Assembly (NCBI RefSeq): GCF_022763245.1
Contig: NZ_JALEGV010000008.1
Location: forward strand, 1-64,000
DNA from: Oricola sp.
GTDB taxonomy: Bacteria; Pseudomonadota; Alphaproteobacteria; Rhizobiales; Rhizobiaceae
Reading direction: 5' to 3'
DNA: 64,000 bases
Shown here: positions 46,738-55,880 of the stretch, piece after piece
Layout: each line of letters opens with the position of its first letter
Position numbering within the stretch: position 1 is the first letter of the stretch
The notes under the pieces: model-generated
Seen by the model: the letters and a program-made list of their open reading frames with translations, nothing else
The model's database searches: none
Told to the model about the DNA's origin: nothing
Translations under genes and position numbers: made by a program

Positions 46738-47739
46738 TCAGGCAACCTTGTCGAGGAGCGGCTGCAGCGCCGGATGAATGTCCGGCGATTCCCGCTTCAG
46801 GTAACCCAGCAATGCCTTTTCGTTGTCATGCAGCACGCCATCGCGGCCGATGCGTTCCACCAGCCATGCGACTTCGCCCTCGTCGATCCGCTCGCTTGAG
46901 GTGCGCAGGCCGCTCTGTTCGGCATTGCGTTGCCCGTAATAGGCTTCCGACCCGGTCTCGAGCCGCACTGCGTCCATGTGAGCGCTGAGGCTGCCGGAGA
47001 ACATCCGCGAGAAGAAGCCGCCGAGATTGACCGACGTGTCGTTCAGCCAGTCCTCGCGCCGCAGCGCTTCTTCCCGGCTCGGCGGCGCGTAGCCCGACGC
47101 CACCATCAGCGAACAGGCGATCGCCTTGGTGAAGAGCTCCGTCCAGGAGTGATGATTGTCGGCTTCGCTGGTCCGGTCGTTGATGCGAAACAGCACCTCC
47201 GCTTCGTCGCGCGTGATCGCGATACTGCCGTCTCCGCCGGCCGCATAGAGAATGCGCCGAAGAAGCTCCACCTCGTCCTCGCCGACCATGCCGGGCGTCA
47301 GCACACGGCCCCGCGCCAGAACGCCCTTGCCGTCTACGACTGCGAGCGCAACCTGGTCGAGCGCGAAACCGGCGAGCGGCGGCGGCACGCGGGTCGCCTT
47401 CTCCATCGCCTTGACCAGCAGTTCCAGTTCGGTGCGATGATCGACCACGCCGTCATGGGCGATCCAGTCGATCAACCAGGACGCGTTCTCCGCAGAGATG
47501 TAGCCACGCGGCGCTTCCCGATTGACGAGGAAATCCGCCAGCGCCTCGACATAGAATTCACGCCAGCTCTCCGGCTTCTCGTCGACCGCGTGGTCCAGCG
47601 CGAAAACGTCATGCGCCTCGTCGCGGCTGACGATGCCGTCGCGATAGACCTCGCGCCGCAGACGCAGCACATCCTCGTCGGTGATGCGTTTGCGCGCCAT
47701 CAATTCGGCGATCGGCTGTGCGTTGTCCTGGGTGTTCAT
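46738..47739 (-). CDS. Hypothetical protein with repeated DG-containing acidic helical units (TerB-like?)
   Basis: 333 residues from ATG 47739 (MNTQDN). Not firmly recognised. Units of ~80 residues each contain a DG followed by an acidic helix: YRDGIVSRDEAHDVF, HDGVVDHRTELELL, GDGSIAITRDEAEVLF and RDGVLHDNEKALLGYL. The pattern recalls TerB-like or degenerate EF-hand folds. There is no signal peptide or membrane segment. It converges with the XRE gene, 3 bp between stops. Confidence 0.75.
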   Translation of the reverse strand: MNTQDNAQPIAELMARKRITDEDVLRLRREVYRDGIVSRDEAHDVFALDHAVDEKPESWREFYVEALADFLVNREAPRGYISAENASWLIDWIAHDGVVDHRTELELLVKAMEKATRVPPPLAGFALDQVALAVVDGKGVLARGRVLTPGMVGEDEVELLRRILYAAGGDGSIAITRDEAEVLFRINDRTSEADNHHSWTELFTKAIACSLMVASGYAPPSREEALRREDWLNDTSVNLGGFFSRMFSGSLSAHMDAVRLETGSEAYYGQRNAEQSGLRTSSERIDEGEVAWLVERIGRDGVLHDNEKALLGYLKRESPDIHPALQPLLDKVA

Positions 47740-47816
47740 ATGCGTCTCCGCGGATTGAAAGGCAGGCCTTTTCAGTCGCACACTACCGCTTGCGCTTTGA
47801 CATTTGGCTAAGCGCC

Positions 47817-48710
47817 ATGGTTAAGCAGCGCTTCCCGAAACGGCGCAGGCAAGCCCCGGCGATGATCTCCGAAGAACAGATGGAACGGCTCTCTGAGGCC
47901 TATGACGCGGCACTCGAGATGGAAAAGGCCGGCGAGAGCGAAAAGGCCGCCACACTGTACCGCACCTGCCTGGAGATCGACCCGGCCGACACCTGCGGCG
48001 CCTCCGTGCGACTGGCCGCCATGGGGCTGGGAGACGCGCCCGACAAGGCGCCCGACGCCTATGTCGCCACGTTGTTCGACCAGCACGCCGAGGTCTTCGA
48101 CGACATCCTGACGGGCGATCTCGGCTACGCGGTCCCGATGCAGCTCGCCGGGATATTCGGCCAAGAGCCTGACCTGCATTTCGCGCGCATGCTTGATCTC
48201 GGCTGTGGCACGGGCCTGTCCGGCATGACGCTCGGCCCGTTCTGCGAACACGCCACCGGCGTCGACATTTCGGAGAACATGGTCGATATGGCCGACGAAC
48301 GCGCCGTCTACGACGCGCTCTTCGTCAACGAGGCCGTGCACTTCCTCGAAGAGTGGGAAAAGGCCCGGAGCACCGATGATGGCGCGGACTACGCGCCCTT
48401 CGATCTCGTCGTGGCGACTGACGTTCTGCCCTATGTCGGCGCGCTGGAACCGCTCTTCGCGGGCGTTGCGGCCAACACCGGCCCGGGCGCGTGTTTCGCC
48501 TTTTCGTCAGAGACACTGCCCGGCGACGCGTTCGCCGGCAAGAGCTGGCGGGTCACGCCCAACCAGCGATTCGCACACAGCGCCGACTATCTGAAGGCGT
48601 GCCTGGAACGCTTTGGTTTTGCGCGCATTTCCGCCTTCGATCCGATCACTGTCCGCAGTGAACAAGGCGAACCCATTCCCGGATGGCTGGTCATCGCCTG
48701 GAAGGACTAG
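47817..48710 (+). CDS. SAM-dependent methyltransferase with short TPR-like N-terminus
   Basis: 297 residues from ATG 47817; ATG 47862 is an alternative after a basic leader. Residues ~20-65 form a TPR-like hairpin (YDAALEMEKAGESEKAATLY). The class I methyltransferase core follows: MLDLGCGTGLSG (motif I), GVDISENMVDMA and DLVVATDVLPYVGAL. The substrate is unknown; the architecture is common in alphaproteobacteria. Its stop overlaps the convergent mnmD stop. Confidence 0.88.
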   Translation: MVKQRFPKRRRQAPAMISEEQMERLSEAYDAALEMEKAGESEKAATLYRTCLEIDPADTCGASVRLAAMGLGDAPDKAPDAYVATLFDQHAEVFDDILTGDLGYAVPMQLAGIFGQEPDLHFARMLDLGCGTGLSGMTLGPFCEHATGVDISENMVDMADERAVYDALFVNEAVHFLEEWEKARSTDDGADYAPFDLVVATDVLPYVGALEPLFAGVAANTGPGACFAFSSETLPGDAFAGKSWRVTPNQRFAHSADYLKACLERFGFARISAFDPITVRSEQGEPIPGWLVIAWKD

Positions 48711-49405
48711 CCGGCCTTCACGCCGCAGATCATCTCGCGCTTGCCGGCGTGGCCCGGCCGTTTTTCGACAGCGAAACCCGCCGCCTGGAGGTTGCGACGC
48801 ACCCAGCCGGCCGCCGTATAGCTCGCGAAGGTTCCGCCCGGCTTGGTTGCATCCACGACGGCGCGCATGAGCTCCTCCGACCACATGTCCGGGTTTTTCG
48901 CGGGGGCGAACCCGTCGAGATACCAGGCATTCGCCGCACCTTCCCAGCCGCGCACCCCGTCCAGCGCCTCGCCGACGATGACCGTCAGCGTCGTCTGCTC
49001 GTCCATCCGCCATGCCGCCGGCGCGTCCGACAAGGTCGGCCAGTGATCCAGCATCACCTGCATCTGATCCCCAAGGTCTGGCCAGGCGGTCAGCGCCCGG
49101 GCGATCTGGTCGGCCGTCATCGGAAAGGCCTCGAAGGACACGAAGGTTAGCGAGCGGCCCGGTTCGCGGCAATTCCGCCATAGTCTCCAGGTCTCAAGGA
49201 AGTTCAATCCGGTGCCGAAACCCAGTTCCCCGATGACGAAGTCTTCGGCCTCCGCCCAGCGTTCCGGCAAGCCGTTGCCGCCCATGAACACGTGCCCGCA
49301 TTCGGCCCGGCCGTCGGCACGGGAGTAAAAATGGTCGCCAAAGCTCTGCGAAAACGGCATATCGCCGTCAAACCATGTCACCTCGTCGCGTTTCAGATCA
49401 GCCAT
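48707..49405 (-). CDS. mnmD: tRNA 5-methylaminomethyl-2-thiouridine methyltransferase
   Basis: 232 residues from ATG 49405, corresponding to the methyltransferase half of bifunctional MnmC. Typical features are PFSQSFGDHFYS near the N-terminus, FVIGELGFGTGLNFLETW (SAM-binding), ANAWYLDGFAPAKNPDMW and GGTFASYTAAGWVRRNLQ. It adds the final methyl group in mnm5s2U34 of certain tRNAs. The FAD-oxidoreductase gene that corresponds to the other MnmC half is divergent, 5 bp between the start codons. Confidence 0.93.
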   Translation of the reverse strand: MADLKRDEVTWFDGDMPFSQSFGDHFYSRADGRAECGHVFMGGNGLPERWAEAEDFVIGELGFGTGLNFLETWRLWRNCREPGRSLTFVSFEAFPMTADQIARALTAWPDLGDQMQVMLDHWPTLSDAPAAWRMDEQTTLTVIVGEALDGVRGWEGAANAWYLDGFAPAKNPDMWSEELMRAVVDATKPGGTFASYTAAGWVRRNLQAAGFAVEKRPGHAGKREMICGVKAG

Positions 49406-49410
49406 CGCCC

Positions 49411-50550
49411 ATGCCGCCATCGATCACCACCCGCTCTCCCGATTTCGTCGTCGTCGGCGGTGGCATTGTCGGCCTATGGACGGCATTCGAGGCCGCGCGG
49501 CAAGGCCTTTCGGCCACGCTTCTGGAACAACGCACCATCGGTGCCGGCGCAAGCGGCGGGTTGCTGGGCGCGTTGATGCCGCATCAGCCAACCGGATGGA
49601 CGGACAAGAAGCAGTTTCAGTTGGACGGTCTCCTTTCGCTCGAGACGGAAATCGCCGAACTTGAAGCGCTGACCGGCATCTCCACCGGATACCGACGATG
49701 CGGCCGGATCATGCCGATCCGAAACGCCGAAAAGCGCCGCCAGAGCGGCGATTGGGCGCAAGCCTCGCGGGAACGCTGGCCGGCGCCGTTTCGCTGGGAC
49801 GTCTCCGACGAGACGCCGGATGCAACCTGGCTTCCGCCCGCCGAAATGCCCTTCGGCATCAACGCCGACACGCTTTCGGCCCGGGTGAGCCCGCGAGGGT
49901 TGCTTTCCGCCCTGCGTCAGGCAGCGGAGATGTCCGGCGTGACGATCCGTGAAGGCGTCGCCGTCGAGCAGATCGAAGCGGATGGTAAGCTAAGGACAAC
50001 CGATGATGAAATCGCTGCAGGCCATGTCGTACTTGCCGCCGGTTGGCAGACCTTTGGCCTCATCGAAGCCCTTCTCGCTGCCCCGGCCGGAACCGGCGTC
50101 AAAGGCCAGGCTGCGCTTCTGCGGCCCGCGATACCGGTCGATCCGGCACTGCCGATCCTCTACGACAACGGCACCTATGTGATTGCCCATGCGGATGGCC
50201 ACGTCGCGATCGGCTCGACATCGGAGAACACTTTCGGCGACCCGCTGACCACTGACGAGCGGCTGGAGGCCGTTATCAAGCACGCGACCTCCCTGTGCCC
50301 GGCGCTGAAGGACGCGGAGGTCATCGAACGCTGGGCCGGCGTCCGGCCGAAGGCAGCGGGTCGTGAACCGCTTGTCGGGCCCCTGCCCGGTTTGAGTGGC
50401 GTGTCCGTCGCCACCGGCGGGTTCAAGATCAGCTTCGCGATCGCACATCTGATGGCGAAAGCCGTTGTGTCTCTGTCGCGCGGGGAAACCCCGGACACGC
50501 TGCCGCAAGCCTTCCTGCCGGAAAACCGCGTCAGACCTCTCCCTTGCTGA
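49411..50550 (+). CDS. FAD-dependent oxidoreductase (DAO/MnmC-C-like)
   Basis: 379 residues from ATG 49411. The dinucleotide-binding motif VVVGGGIVGLWTAFEA lies near the N-terminus; the C-terminal RPKAAGREPLVGPLPG and VATGGFKISFAIAHLMA are the second FAD-contact region of the DAO family. Adjacency to mnmD suggests it could act as the separate counterpart of the MnmC oxidase half, removing the carboxymethyl group in tRNA; a general amine oxidase role is the alternative. It overlaps the convergent photolyase gene by 20 bp. Confidence 0.85.
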   Translation: MPPSITTRSPDFVVVGGGIVGLWTAFEAARQGLSATLLEQRTIGAGASGGLLGALMPHQPTGWTDKKQFQLDGLLSLETEIAELEALTGISTGYRRCGRIMPIRNAEKRRQSGDWAQASRERWPAPFRWDVSDETPDATWLPPAEMPFGINADTLSARVSPRGLLSALRQAAEMSGVTIREGVAVEQIEADGKLRTTDDEIAAGHVVLAAGWQTFGLIEALLAAPAGTGVKGQAALLRPAIPVDPALPILYDNGTYVIAHADGHVAIGSTSENTFGDPLTTDERLEAVIKHATSLCPALKDAEVIERWAGVRPKAAGREPLVGPLPGLSGVSVATGGFKISFAIAHLMAKAVVSLSRGETPDTLPQAFLPENRVRPLPC

Positions 50551-52063
50551 GCGCCCGGAAAAAGCGCGCCGCATCGTCTCGAATCGCGTCACGCTTGTCG
50601 TCGCTCATCCGCTGAAGCGTCCGGTCGATCATGCCCATTCGCCGATTGCCGGCGAACCGCTCGCGGTTGCGGCCGATGAAATCCCAATAGAGGTAGTTGA
50701 AGGGGCAAGCCTTCGGCCCGTTCTTCTTCGTCACGGCAAAACGGCAGTTCTCGCAGTAATCCGACATCCGATGAATATAGGCGCCAGATGCCGCATAGGG
50801 CTTGGAGGCGACGAGACCGGCATCGGCGTAGAGGATCATGCCCACCACATTGGGCATTTCGACCCACTCGTAGGCGTCGTGATAGATCGCGAGATACCAA
50901 TCCTGCACCTGCTTGGGGTCGAGTCCCGCCAGAAGCGCGAAATTGCCGATCACCATCAGCCGCTGGATGTGGTGCGCATAGGCGTTCTCCAGCGTCTCCG
51001 TAATCGACTGGCGCAGGCAATTCATCTGCGTGTCGCCGGTCCAGAAGAAATCCGGCAGGTCGCGCTTCGCCTCCAGCGCGTTGCGCGCGCCATAACCCGG
51101 CATTTGATGCCAGTAGATCCCGCGAATGAATTCCCGCCAGCCGATGATCTGACGGATGAACCCCTCGACGGCGTTGAGCGGCGCCTCGCCGTCCCGGTAC
51201 GCGGCCTCCGCTCTCTCGCAGCACTCACGCGCACCAAGAAGGCCGCAATTGATCAGGGCTGAGAGGTGCGAATGGAAAAGCAACGCCTCGCCCTGTCGCA
51301 TGGCGTCCTGGTAGGTTCCGAAACAGGGCAAAGCCTCGTCGACGAACCAGTTGAGATAATGCAGCGCCTGGCGCCGCGTGACCGGGTAGGTGAACCGCTC
51401 CAGGTCGCCAGGATGGTCCGCAAAGCGCGCTTCCACGAGATCCAGCACCTCCCGGGTCGTGTCATCGACCGTGTAGGTCGGCCGCTCCGGTATGGCGATG
51501 TTGTCCGGCAGCGCCTCGCGATTGTCCTTGTCGAAATTCCAATCCCCGCCCTCCGGGCCTCCGTCGGCGGCGATGAGATGTCCGGTCTTGCGGCGCATCT
51601 CGCGGTAGAAGAACTCCATGCGAAGTTCCTTGCGACCGTCCGCCCAGTCCGCAAACTCCCTCTGCGTAGCGATGAAGCGGTCATCCGGCCGCAGCTCGAC
51701 CTCGACACAAAGATCTCGTGCCCAGTCCTTCTGCATCTCCAGGACCCGATACTCGGCCGCCTCAGTCACGACCACCCGGTCAGCTCCATGCCGTTCCACG
51801 GCATCGCGCAAGGCCTCGGTGAATGAGGCCAGGCTCTCATCGTAGTCGCGGTAATCGACACGGATGTCGGAGCGCCGCAGTTCCTCGGCGAAATGCCGCA
51901 TCGCCGAGAAGACCAGCGCGATCTTCTTCTTGTGATGCGGGACGTAGCCCGCCTCCTCGGCCACCTCGCACATCAGCACGACGTCATCCCCGCCGATATC
52001 GGCAAGGCTGCTGATGTCACGCGAAAGCTGATCGCCCAGTATGAAGCGGATCGTTGTCGTCAT
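50531..52063 (-). CDS. Iron-sulfur bacterial cryptochrome/photolyase (FeS-BCP)
   Basis: 510 residues. The N-terminal alpha/beta antenna domain starts TTIRFILGDQLS, and the C-terminal helical FAD domain includes IIGWREFIRGIYWHQMPGYG and LMVIGNFALLAGLDP. Four cysteines in MNCLRQ, YCENCRF and KACPFNYLYW fit the [4Fe-4S] ligands of the PhrB/CryB group. It is a blue-light enzyme repairing (6-4) photoproducts or a light sensor. It converges with the FAD oxidoreductase gene; no light-regulation gene is adjacent. Confidence 0.93.
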   Translation of the reverse strand: MTTTIRFILGDQLSRDISSLADIGGDDVVLMCEVAEEAGYVPHHKKKIALVFSAMRHFAEELRRSDIRVDYRDYDESLASFTEALRDAVERHGADRVVVTEAAEYRVLEMQKDWARDLCVEVELRPDDRFIATQREFADWADGRKELRMEFFYREMRRKTGHLIAADGGPEGGDWNFDKDNREALPDNIAIPERPTYTVDDTTREVLDLVEARFADHPGDLERFTYPVTRRQALHYLNWFVDEALPCFGTYQDAMRQGEALLFHSHLSALINCGLLGARECCERAEAAYRDGEAPLNAVEGFIRQIIGWREFIRGIYWHQMPGYGARNALEAKRDLPDFFWTGDTQMNCLRQSITETLENAYAHHIQRLMVIGNFALLAGLDPKQVQDWYLAIYHDAYEWVEMPNVVGMILYADAGLVASKPYAASGAYIHRMSDYCENCRFAVTKKNGPKACPFNYLYWDFIGRNRERFAGNRRMGMIDRTLQRMSDDKRDAIRDDAARFFRALSKGEV

Positions 52064-52142
52064 GTCCGAACCCTGTCCATGCCCTGCTTACGCATGGCGG
52101 GCCGGTTGGTTCACCGCGGCGCATGTCACGACTGCGCACATG

Positions 52143-52177
52143 AAAAAACCGCCGGGAGCGTGTGCTCGCCGGCGGTT
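52143..52177 (-). terminator. Rho-independent terminator of tig
   Basis: AACCGCCGG (52147-52155) pairs with CCGGCGGTT (52169-52177), with an inner GAGC/GCTC extension. On the minus strand a T-run follows at 52148-52143, 25-60 nt after the tig stop. Confidence 0.88.
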
Positions 52178-52201
52178 TCTTGTCGGATCGGCTGGAGGCG
52201 A

Positions 52202-53641
52202 TTACTCGCTGGCTTCCTCGTCCTTCTTTTTCTTCGGAGCGGCCTTTTTCTTTTTCGGCGCAGCCTTCTTCTTCTCGGCCGGCGCGGCTTCCTTGGCCGT
52301 CTCTTCCTCGTCATCGGCCATCAGCTCTTCCTTGCTGACGGTCTTGTCGGTGACCGAGATCTGCTCGAGCAGGTGATCGACGGTCTTCTCCTCGAAGATC
52401 GGCGCGCGCAGATTGGCGACCGCATCGGGGTTGTTCTTGAAGAACTCGAAAACCTGCTGCTCCTGGCCCGGATACTGGCGGACATGGTTCATGACCGACT
52501 GCTGCAGTTCTTGCTCGCTGACGGTCACGCCGGCCTTTTCGCCGATCTCCGACAGGACCAGGCCGAGCCGCACGCGGCGTTCGGCGAGGCGCATATACTC
52601 CTCGCGTGCCTCGTCTTCGGTCGTCTCTTCGTCTTCGAAAGTTTTGCCCGCCTGCTCCAGCTCGGTCGTGATCTGGTTCCAGATGTTGTTGAACTCGGCG
52701 TCGACGAGCTGCGACGGCGTTTCGATCTTGTACTGCTCGTCCAGCGCGTCGAGAAGCTGGCGCTTCACCTTTTGGCGCGTCATCGAGCCGTACTGGCTCT
52801 CGATCTGCTGACGCACGACCTCGCGCAGGCGCTCCGCGTTCTCGACGCCGAGCTTGCTCGCCAGTTCGTCGTCGATCGTGATTTCGCCGGCGCTGGCGAC
52901 TTCCTTGACGGTGACGTCGAAGGTCGCTTCCTTGCCCGCAAGATGCTCTGCGCCGTAATCGGCCGGGAAGGTCACGGTGATCTGCTTCTCATCGCCAGCC
53001 TTGAGGCCGACGAGCTGATCCTCGAAGCCCGGGATGAACTGGCCGGAACCGAGAACCAGGTTGGCGTCGGTGTCGGCGCCGCCCTCGAAGGCCTCGCCAT
53101 CGACCTTGCCGAGATAGTCCATGGTCACGCGATCGCCGTTCTCGGCCGCGCCGTCCTTGGTCTCGTACTCAACCGCCGACTGGGCGATGCGCAGCACCTG
53201 CTCCTCGACTTCCGAATCCGGAATGTCGACCACTTCGCGGGTGACCGAGATCGAGGAGAAGTCCTTGATCTCGATCGGCGGGATGACTTCGTATTTCATC
53301 GAGAATTCGAAATCAGCGTCGCCGGCGAGCACCTTCTGTGCCTCGGCTTCGTCTTCCGTCATGTCGATTTCCGGCTGGGTGGCGGATTTCTCGCCACGTT
53401 CGGCCAGCAGGGAGCGCGGCGTCTCGTTCAGGATCTCGTTGACGATCTCGGCCATGAAGGACTTGCCGTACATCTTGCGCAGATGATTGACCGGCACCTT
53501 GCCCGGCCGGAAGCCCTTGAGCTGCACCTTGCCCTTGGCGTCTTCCAGGCGCGCGCCCAGTCTGGACTGAAGGTCGGCCTTCGGCACAACGACCTTGATT
53601 TCCCGTTTCAGCCCTTCATTGAGGGTTTCGCTTACCTGCAT
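52202..53641 (-). CDS. tig: Trigger factor (ribosome-associated chaperone, PPIase)
   Basis: 479 residues. N-terminal ribosome-binding domain with [21 protein letters not shown]-type domain ([21 protein letters not shown] split around residue 170) and a helical C-terminal domain are in the normal order. The last ~45 residues are an unusual Lys/Ala/Glu tail with repeated KKKAAPKKK. It holds nascent chains at the ribosome exit. A tRNA-Leu gene lies 78 bp upstream on the same strand, and a terminator follows. Confidence 0.97.
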   Translation of the reverse strand: MQVSETLNEGLKREIKVVVPKADLQSRLGARLEDAKGKVQLKGFRPGKVPVNHLRKMYGKSFMAEIVNEILNETPRSLLAERGEKSATQPEIDMTEDEAEAQKVLAGDADFEFSMKYEVIPPIEIKDFSSISVTREVVDIPDSEVEEQVLRIAQSAVEYETKDGAAENGDRVTMDYLGKVDGEAFEGGADTDANLVLGSGQFIPGFEDQLVGLKAGDEKQITVTFPADYGAEHLAGKEATFDVTVKEVASAGEITIDDELASKLGVENAERLREVVRQQIESQYGSMTRQKVKRQLLDALDEQYKIETPSQLVDAEFNNIWNQITTELEQAGKTFEDEETTEDEAREEYMRLAERRVRLGLVLSEIGEKAGVTVSEQELQQSVMNHVRQYPGQEQQVFEFFKNNPDAVANLRAPIFEEKTVDHLLEQISVTDKTVSKEELMADDEEETAKEAAPAEKKKAAPKKKKAAPKKKKDEEASE

Positions 53642-53718
53642 AGTTCAACCTTCGTCTTCCTGCCGCCTGAGACCGTCGGTGCGATCCGCATGCGTTGTTG
53701 CCTTTTCGGGCGGGTTGG

Positions 53719-53803
53719 TGGTGCGGATAGAGGGAGTCGAACCCCCACGCCTTGCGGCGCTGGAACCTAAATCCAGTGCGTCTACCAGTTCCGCCATATC
53801 CGC
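53719..53803 (-). tRNA. tRNA-Leu (anticodon UAG)
   Basis: 85 nt including an encoded CCA. The acceptor arm GCGGATA pairs with TATCCGC, the anticodon stem CTGGA/TCCAG encloses TTTAGGT (anticodon TAG in DNA), a class II variable arm follows, and the T arm contains GGTTCGACTC. It lies upstream of tig on the same strand with no clear terminator between them. Confidence 0.96.
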
Positions 53804-53873
53804 ATTGTCCGAGGACATGACGAGCATGCCGCTTGAACGCGCGTCTATACCACCGCTTGCACGCCGATCAATG

Positions 53874-53903
53874 AAAAAATGCCCGGATTCGCGCCATCCG
53901 GGC
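53874..53903 (-). terminator. Rho-independent terminator of the GDYXXLXY/DUF2157 operon
   Basis: GCCCGGAT (53881-53888) pairs with ATCCGGGC (53896-53903) around a 7-nt loop. The minus strand continues into six T's (complement of 53874-53879), 12 nt after the stop at 53915. Confidence 0.9.
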
Positions 53904-53914
53904 CGGGCGGGACC

Positions 53915-54493
53915 TCAATAGAGGCGCTCGGTGAAGATCGTCTCGCCCGCCTGCCGAAGCGCCTTGATCTGCGCCCGGCCGTCCTCGGCGATCGCCACGA
54001 CGATCTCGGTGACGTCGCCGCTGCGCATCCGCCGCTCGATTTCAGGCGCCGCCGTTTCCGGCGCGTAGAAGCGCTCGATGCCGTATTTCACATTCGCGGG
54101 ATTGTCGGTCGAGGACATCCGGAACTGCGTCTCGCCGCGAATCCACACCGCATCCGCGGGGCTGTCGTCCGGGATCGTTTCCACGGCGGCGGCTGTCGCC
54201 TCCCAGAACCCGTCATCGCCTTCTTCCAGCCGCACGAAGATCGTCGTGCCGCTGTCGAAATAGTCGATCGCGCCGGGCGCGAACAGCATCGGCGGAACGC
54301 GAGAGATGCCGTAGTCCAGCCGCACATAGCGTCCGCGCAGAAGGTCGCGCGGGTCGATGGGTCTTGTCTTGAGCACGACCTCGCGCCCGTCGCGCAGGAT
54401 GGTCGCGCGGTCGGCGATCATCCAGAACAGGACCGCGCTCAGGCAGGCGACGCTGAGGATCGCGGCGAGGATGACGAACGGCTTCTTATGCAT
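53915..54493 (-). CDS. GDYXXLXY domain protein
   Basis: 192 residues from ATG 54493 (MHKKPF). One N-terminal membrane helix (FVILAAILSVACLSAVLFW) is followed by an exported domain with the family signature DPRDLLRGRYVRLDYGIS. It overlaps the upstream DUF2157 gene by 8 bp; the two families are commonly adjacent and probably act together at the inner membrane. The function is not established. Confidence 0.9.
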   Translation of the reverse strand: MHKKPFVILAAILSVACLSAVLFWMIADRATILRDGREVVLKTRPIDPRDLLRGRYVRLDYGISRVPPMLFAPGAIDYFDSGTTIFVRLEEGDDGFWEATAAAVETIPDDSPADAVWIRGETQFRMSSTDNPANVKYGIERFYAPETAAPEIERRMRSGDVTEIVVAIAEDGRAQIKALRQAGETIFTERLY

Positions 54494-55718
54494 CGCCTGC
54501 CTCCCGCGCCTTGCGCGCCTTCCACAACCGTTCGAGGCGATAGACCGCAAACGCGATCACCGCCAGCACCAGACCGAGCGCCAGGAAGAAGCCCGAGGTG
54601 CCGAGCATGGAATAGACCGTGGAGCCGTAGACCACGAAGATCTCGCCGACAAAGATCACATAGGAAATGTAACGGATGACCCGCCTGTCGCGCCCATGCG
54701 CAAACAGCGCCACAAGAACGAAGACGACAGCGAGGCTTGAGGCGAGGATCAACCCGCCATCGCTCTGCAACTCCCCATGCAGGAAGGCGAGCGCGATCAG
54801 TCCGAGGGCGAAGGTGGCGCCCGCGCCCCGTCCGGACACCAGGGGCGCCCCACCGGCGGAAGCCGGCTTCAGGCGCGCGAACAGCATGGCGAGCGACATC
54901 AGCGCCAGCAGCGCGAGCCATCCAAGGACGCGGATCGTCTCCGGGATCGATTCGTAGACGTCGACGAGGAACTCCAGAACGTCGTCGAGGAACTGGCCGA
55001 CGAAGGGCAGCAGCCCGACGATGCCGACGATGTAGAGGAACCGGCGCAACCAGACAGCCTTCATGATGGTCGCAAAGGCGATTCCCACCACGACTGCGGC
55101 CGCGAAGATGACGAATTGCAGGGACAGGAGATTGTCGGCGTCCGGCCCGTCCAGATGCCAATAGAGCATCCATCCGGCCGCGACCGCGACGAGCGCCCTT
55201 GAGCGCATCGCAAATCCGCTCAGTCCCAGCCCCGCCGCATAGAGCAGCGCCGCTTCGCGCGCGTCGCCGGAGATATGGTACATCTGGCCGATCAGCGCGA
55301 CGCCGCCGACAAAGGCCGCACCGCCCACCAGATAGCACGCCTCCTCCACCAGCCCGCGTCGCACGCCGTAACGCCGGTTGACGAGCGCGCCGCCGACATA
55401 GCCGACCGCCATGATCACCATGACGCCGATGGCCCGCACCAGGCGCGGCACATATTCCCAGTTTGCGGCGATAAAGATGAGCACCGCCGCCGCAAGCGAG
55501 ATCGCGGCGAAGAACGCGACCACCTGGAAGAAGGAAAACCGGCGCGCCGATTTCGCCGCACTCGTCCCGTTCGCGCGAGACAGGCCCGCACCGACGTCCT
55601 CGCGCAGCTTCAAAGCGGTTTGCGCGTCGATCACGCCCCGCTTTTCCCAGTCGTCGATCTGTCTGTCGATGAACGTCGCCACGGCGCCCGAAGTCCCCCT
55701 GCTCCAACCTCTTAGCAT
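54486..55718 (-). CDS. DUF2157 polytopic membrane protein
   Basis: 410 residues from ATG 55718 (MLRGWSRG). The N-terminal ~70 residues are cytoplasmic (IDDWEKRGVIDAQTALKLRED, the DUF2157 signature). About twelve hydrophobic segments follow, including VLIFIAANWEYVPRLVR. It probably forms a membrane complex with the co-encoded GDYXXLXY protein. The role is unknown. Confidence 0.9.
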   Translation of the reverse strand: MLRGWSRGTSGAVATFIDRQIDDWEKRGVIDAQTALKLREDVGAGLSRANGTSAAKSARRFSFFQVVAFFAAISLAAAVLIFIAANWEYVPRLVRAIGVMVIMAVGYVGGALVNRRYGVRRGLVEEACYLVGGAAFVGGVALIGQMYHISGDAREAALLYAAGLGLSGFAMRSRALVAVAAGWMLYWHLDGPDADNLLSLQFVIFAAAVVVGIAFATIMKAVWLRRFLYIVGIVGLLPFVGQFLDDVLEFLVDVYESIPETIRVLGWLALLALMSLAMLFARLKPASAGGAPLVSGRGAGATFALGLIALAFLHGELQSDGGLILASSLAVVFVLVALFAHGRDRRVIRYISYVIFVGEIFVVYGSTVYSMLGTSGFFLALGLVLAVIAFAVYRLERLWKARKAREAGDA

Positions 55719-55760
55719 CGGAACGCGACGCTGACCAAACGTCAAGAAATACGGCAACAG

Positions 55761-55784
55761 TGTGCAATGCACAAAACGCATGGC
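55761..55784 (+). promoter_or_regulatory. Shared upstream element, copy 1, before DUF1127 gene 1
   Basis: Contains the palindrome GTGCAATGCAC (55762-55772) followed by ACGCATGGC (55776-55784). Nearly the same arrangement lies at 56200-56223 before the second DUF1127 gene. A shared TATCT-containing block with GTCAC further downstream resembles a -10/leader region. It is probably an operator or activator site; in Brucella the LysR-type regulator VtlR controls small DUF1127 genes, but its site here is not demonstrated. Confidence 0.6.
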
Positions 55785-55880
55785 ACCCATGCGCAAAGAT
55801 CGCTTAAAAAAGCGCCAGATACTGCCTATCTACGCGTCACAACAAGACAACGTAATACCAGTCACCTCAAGGACGAGACA

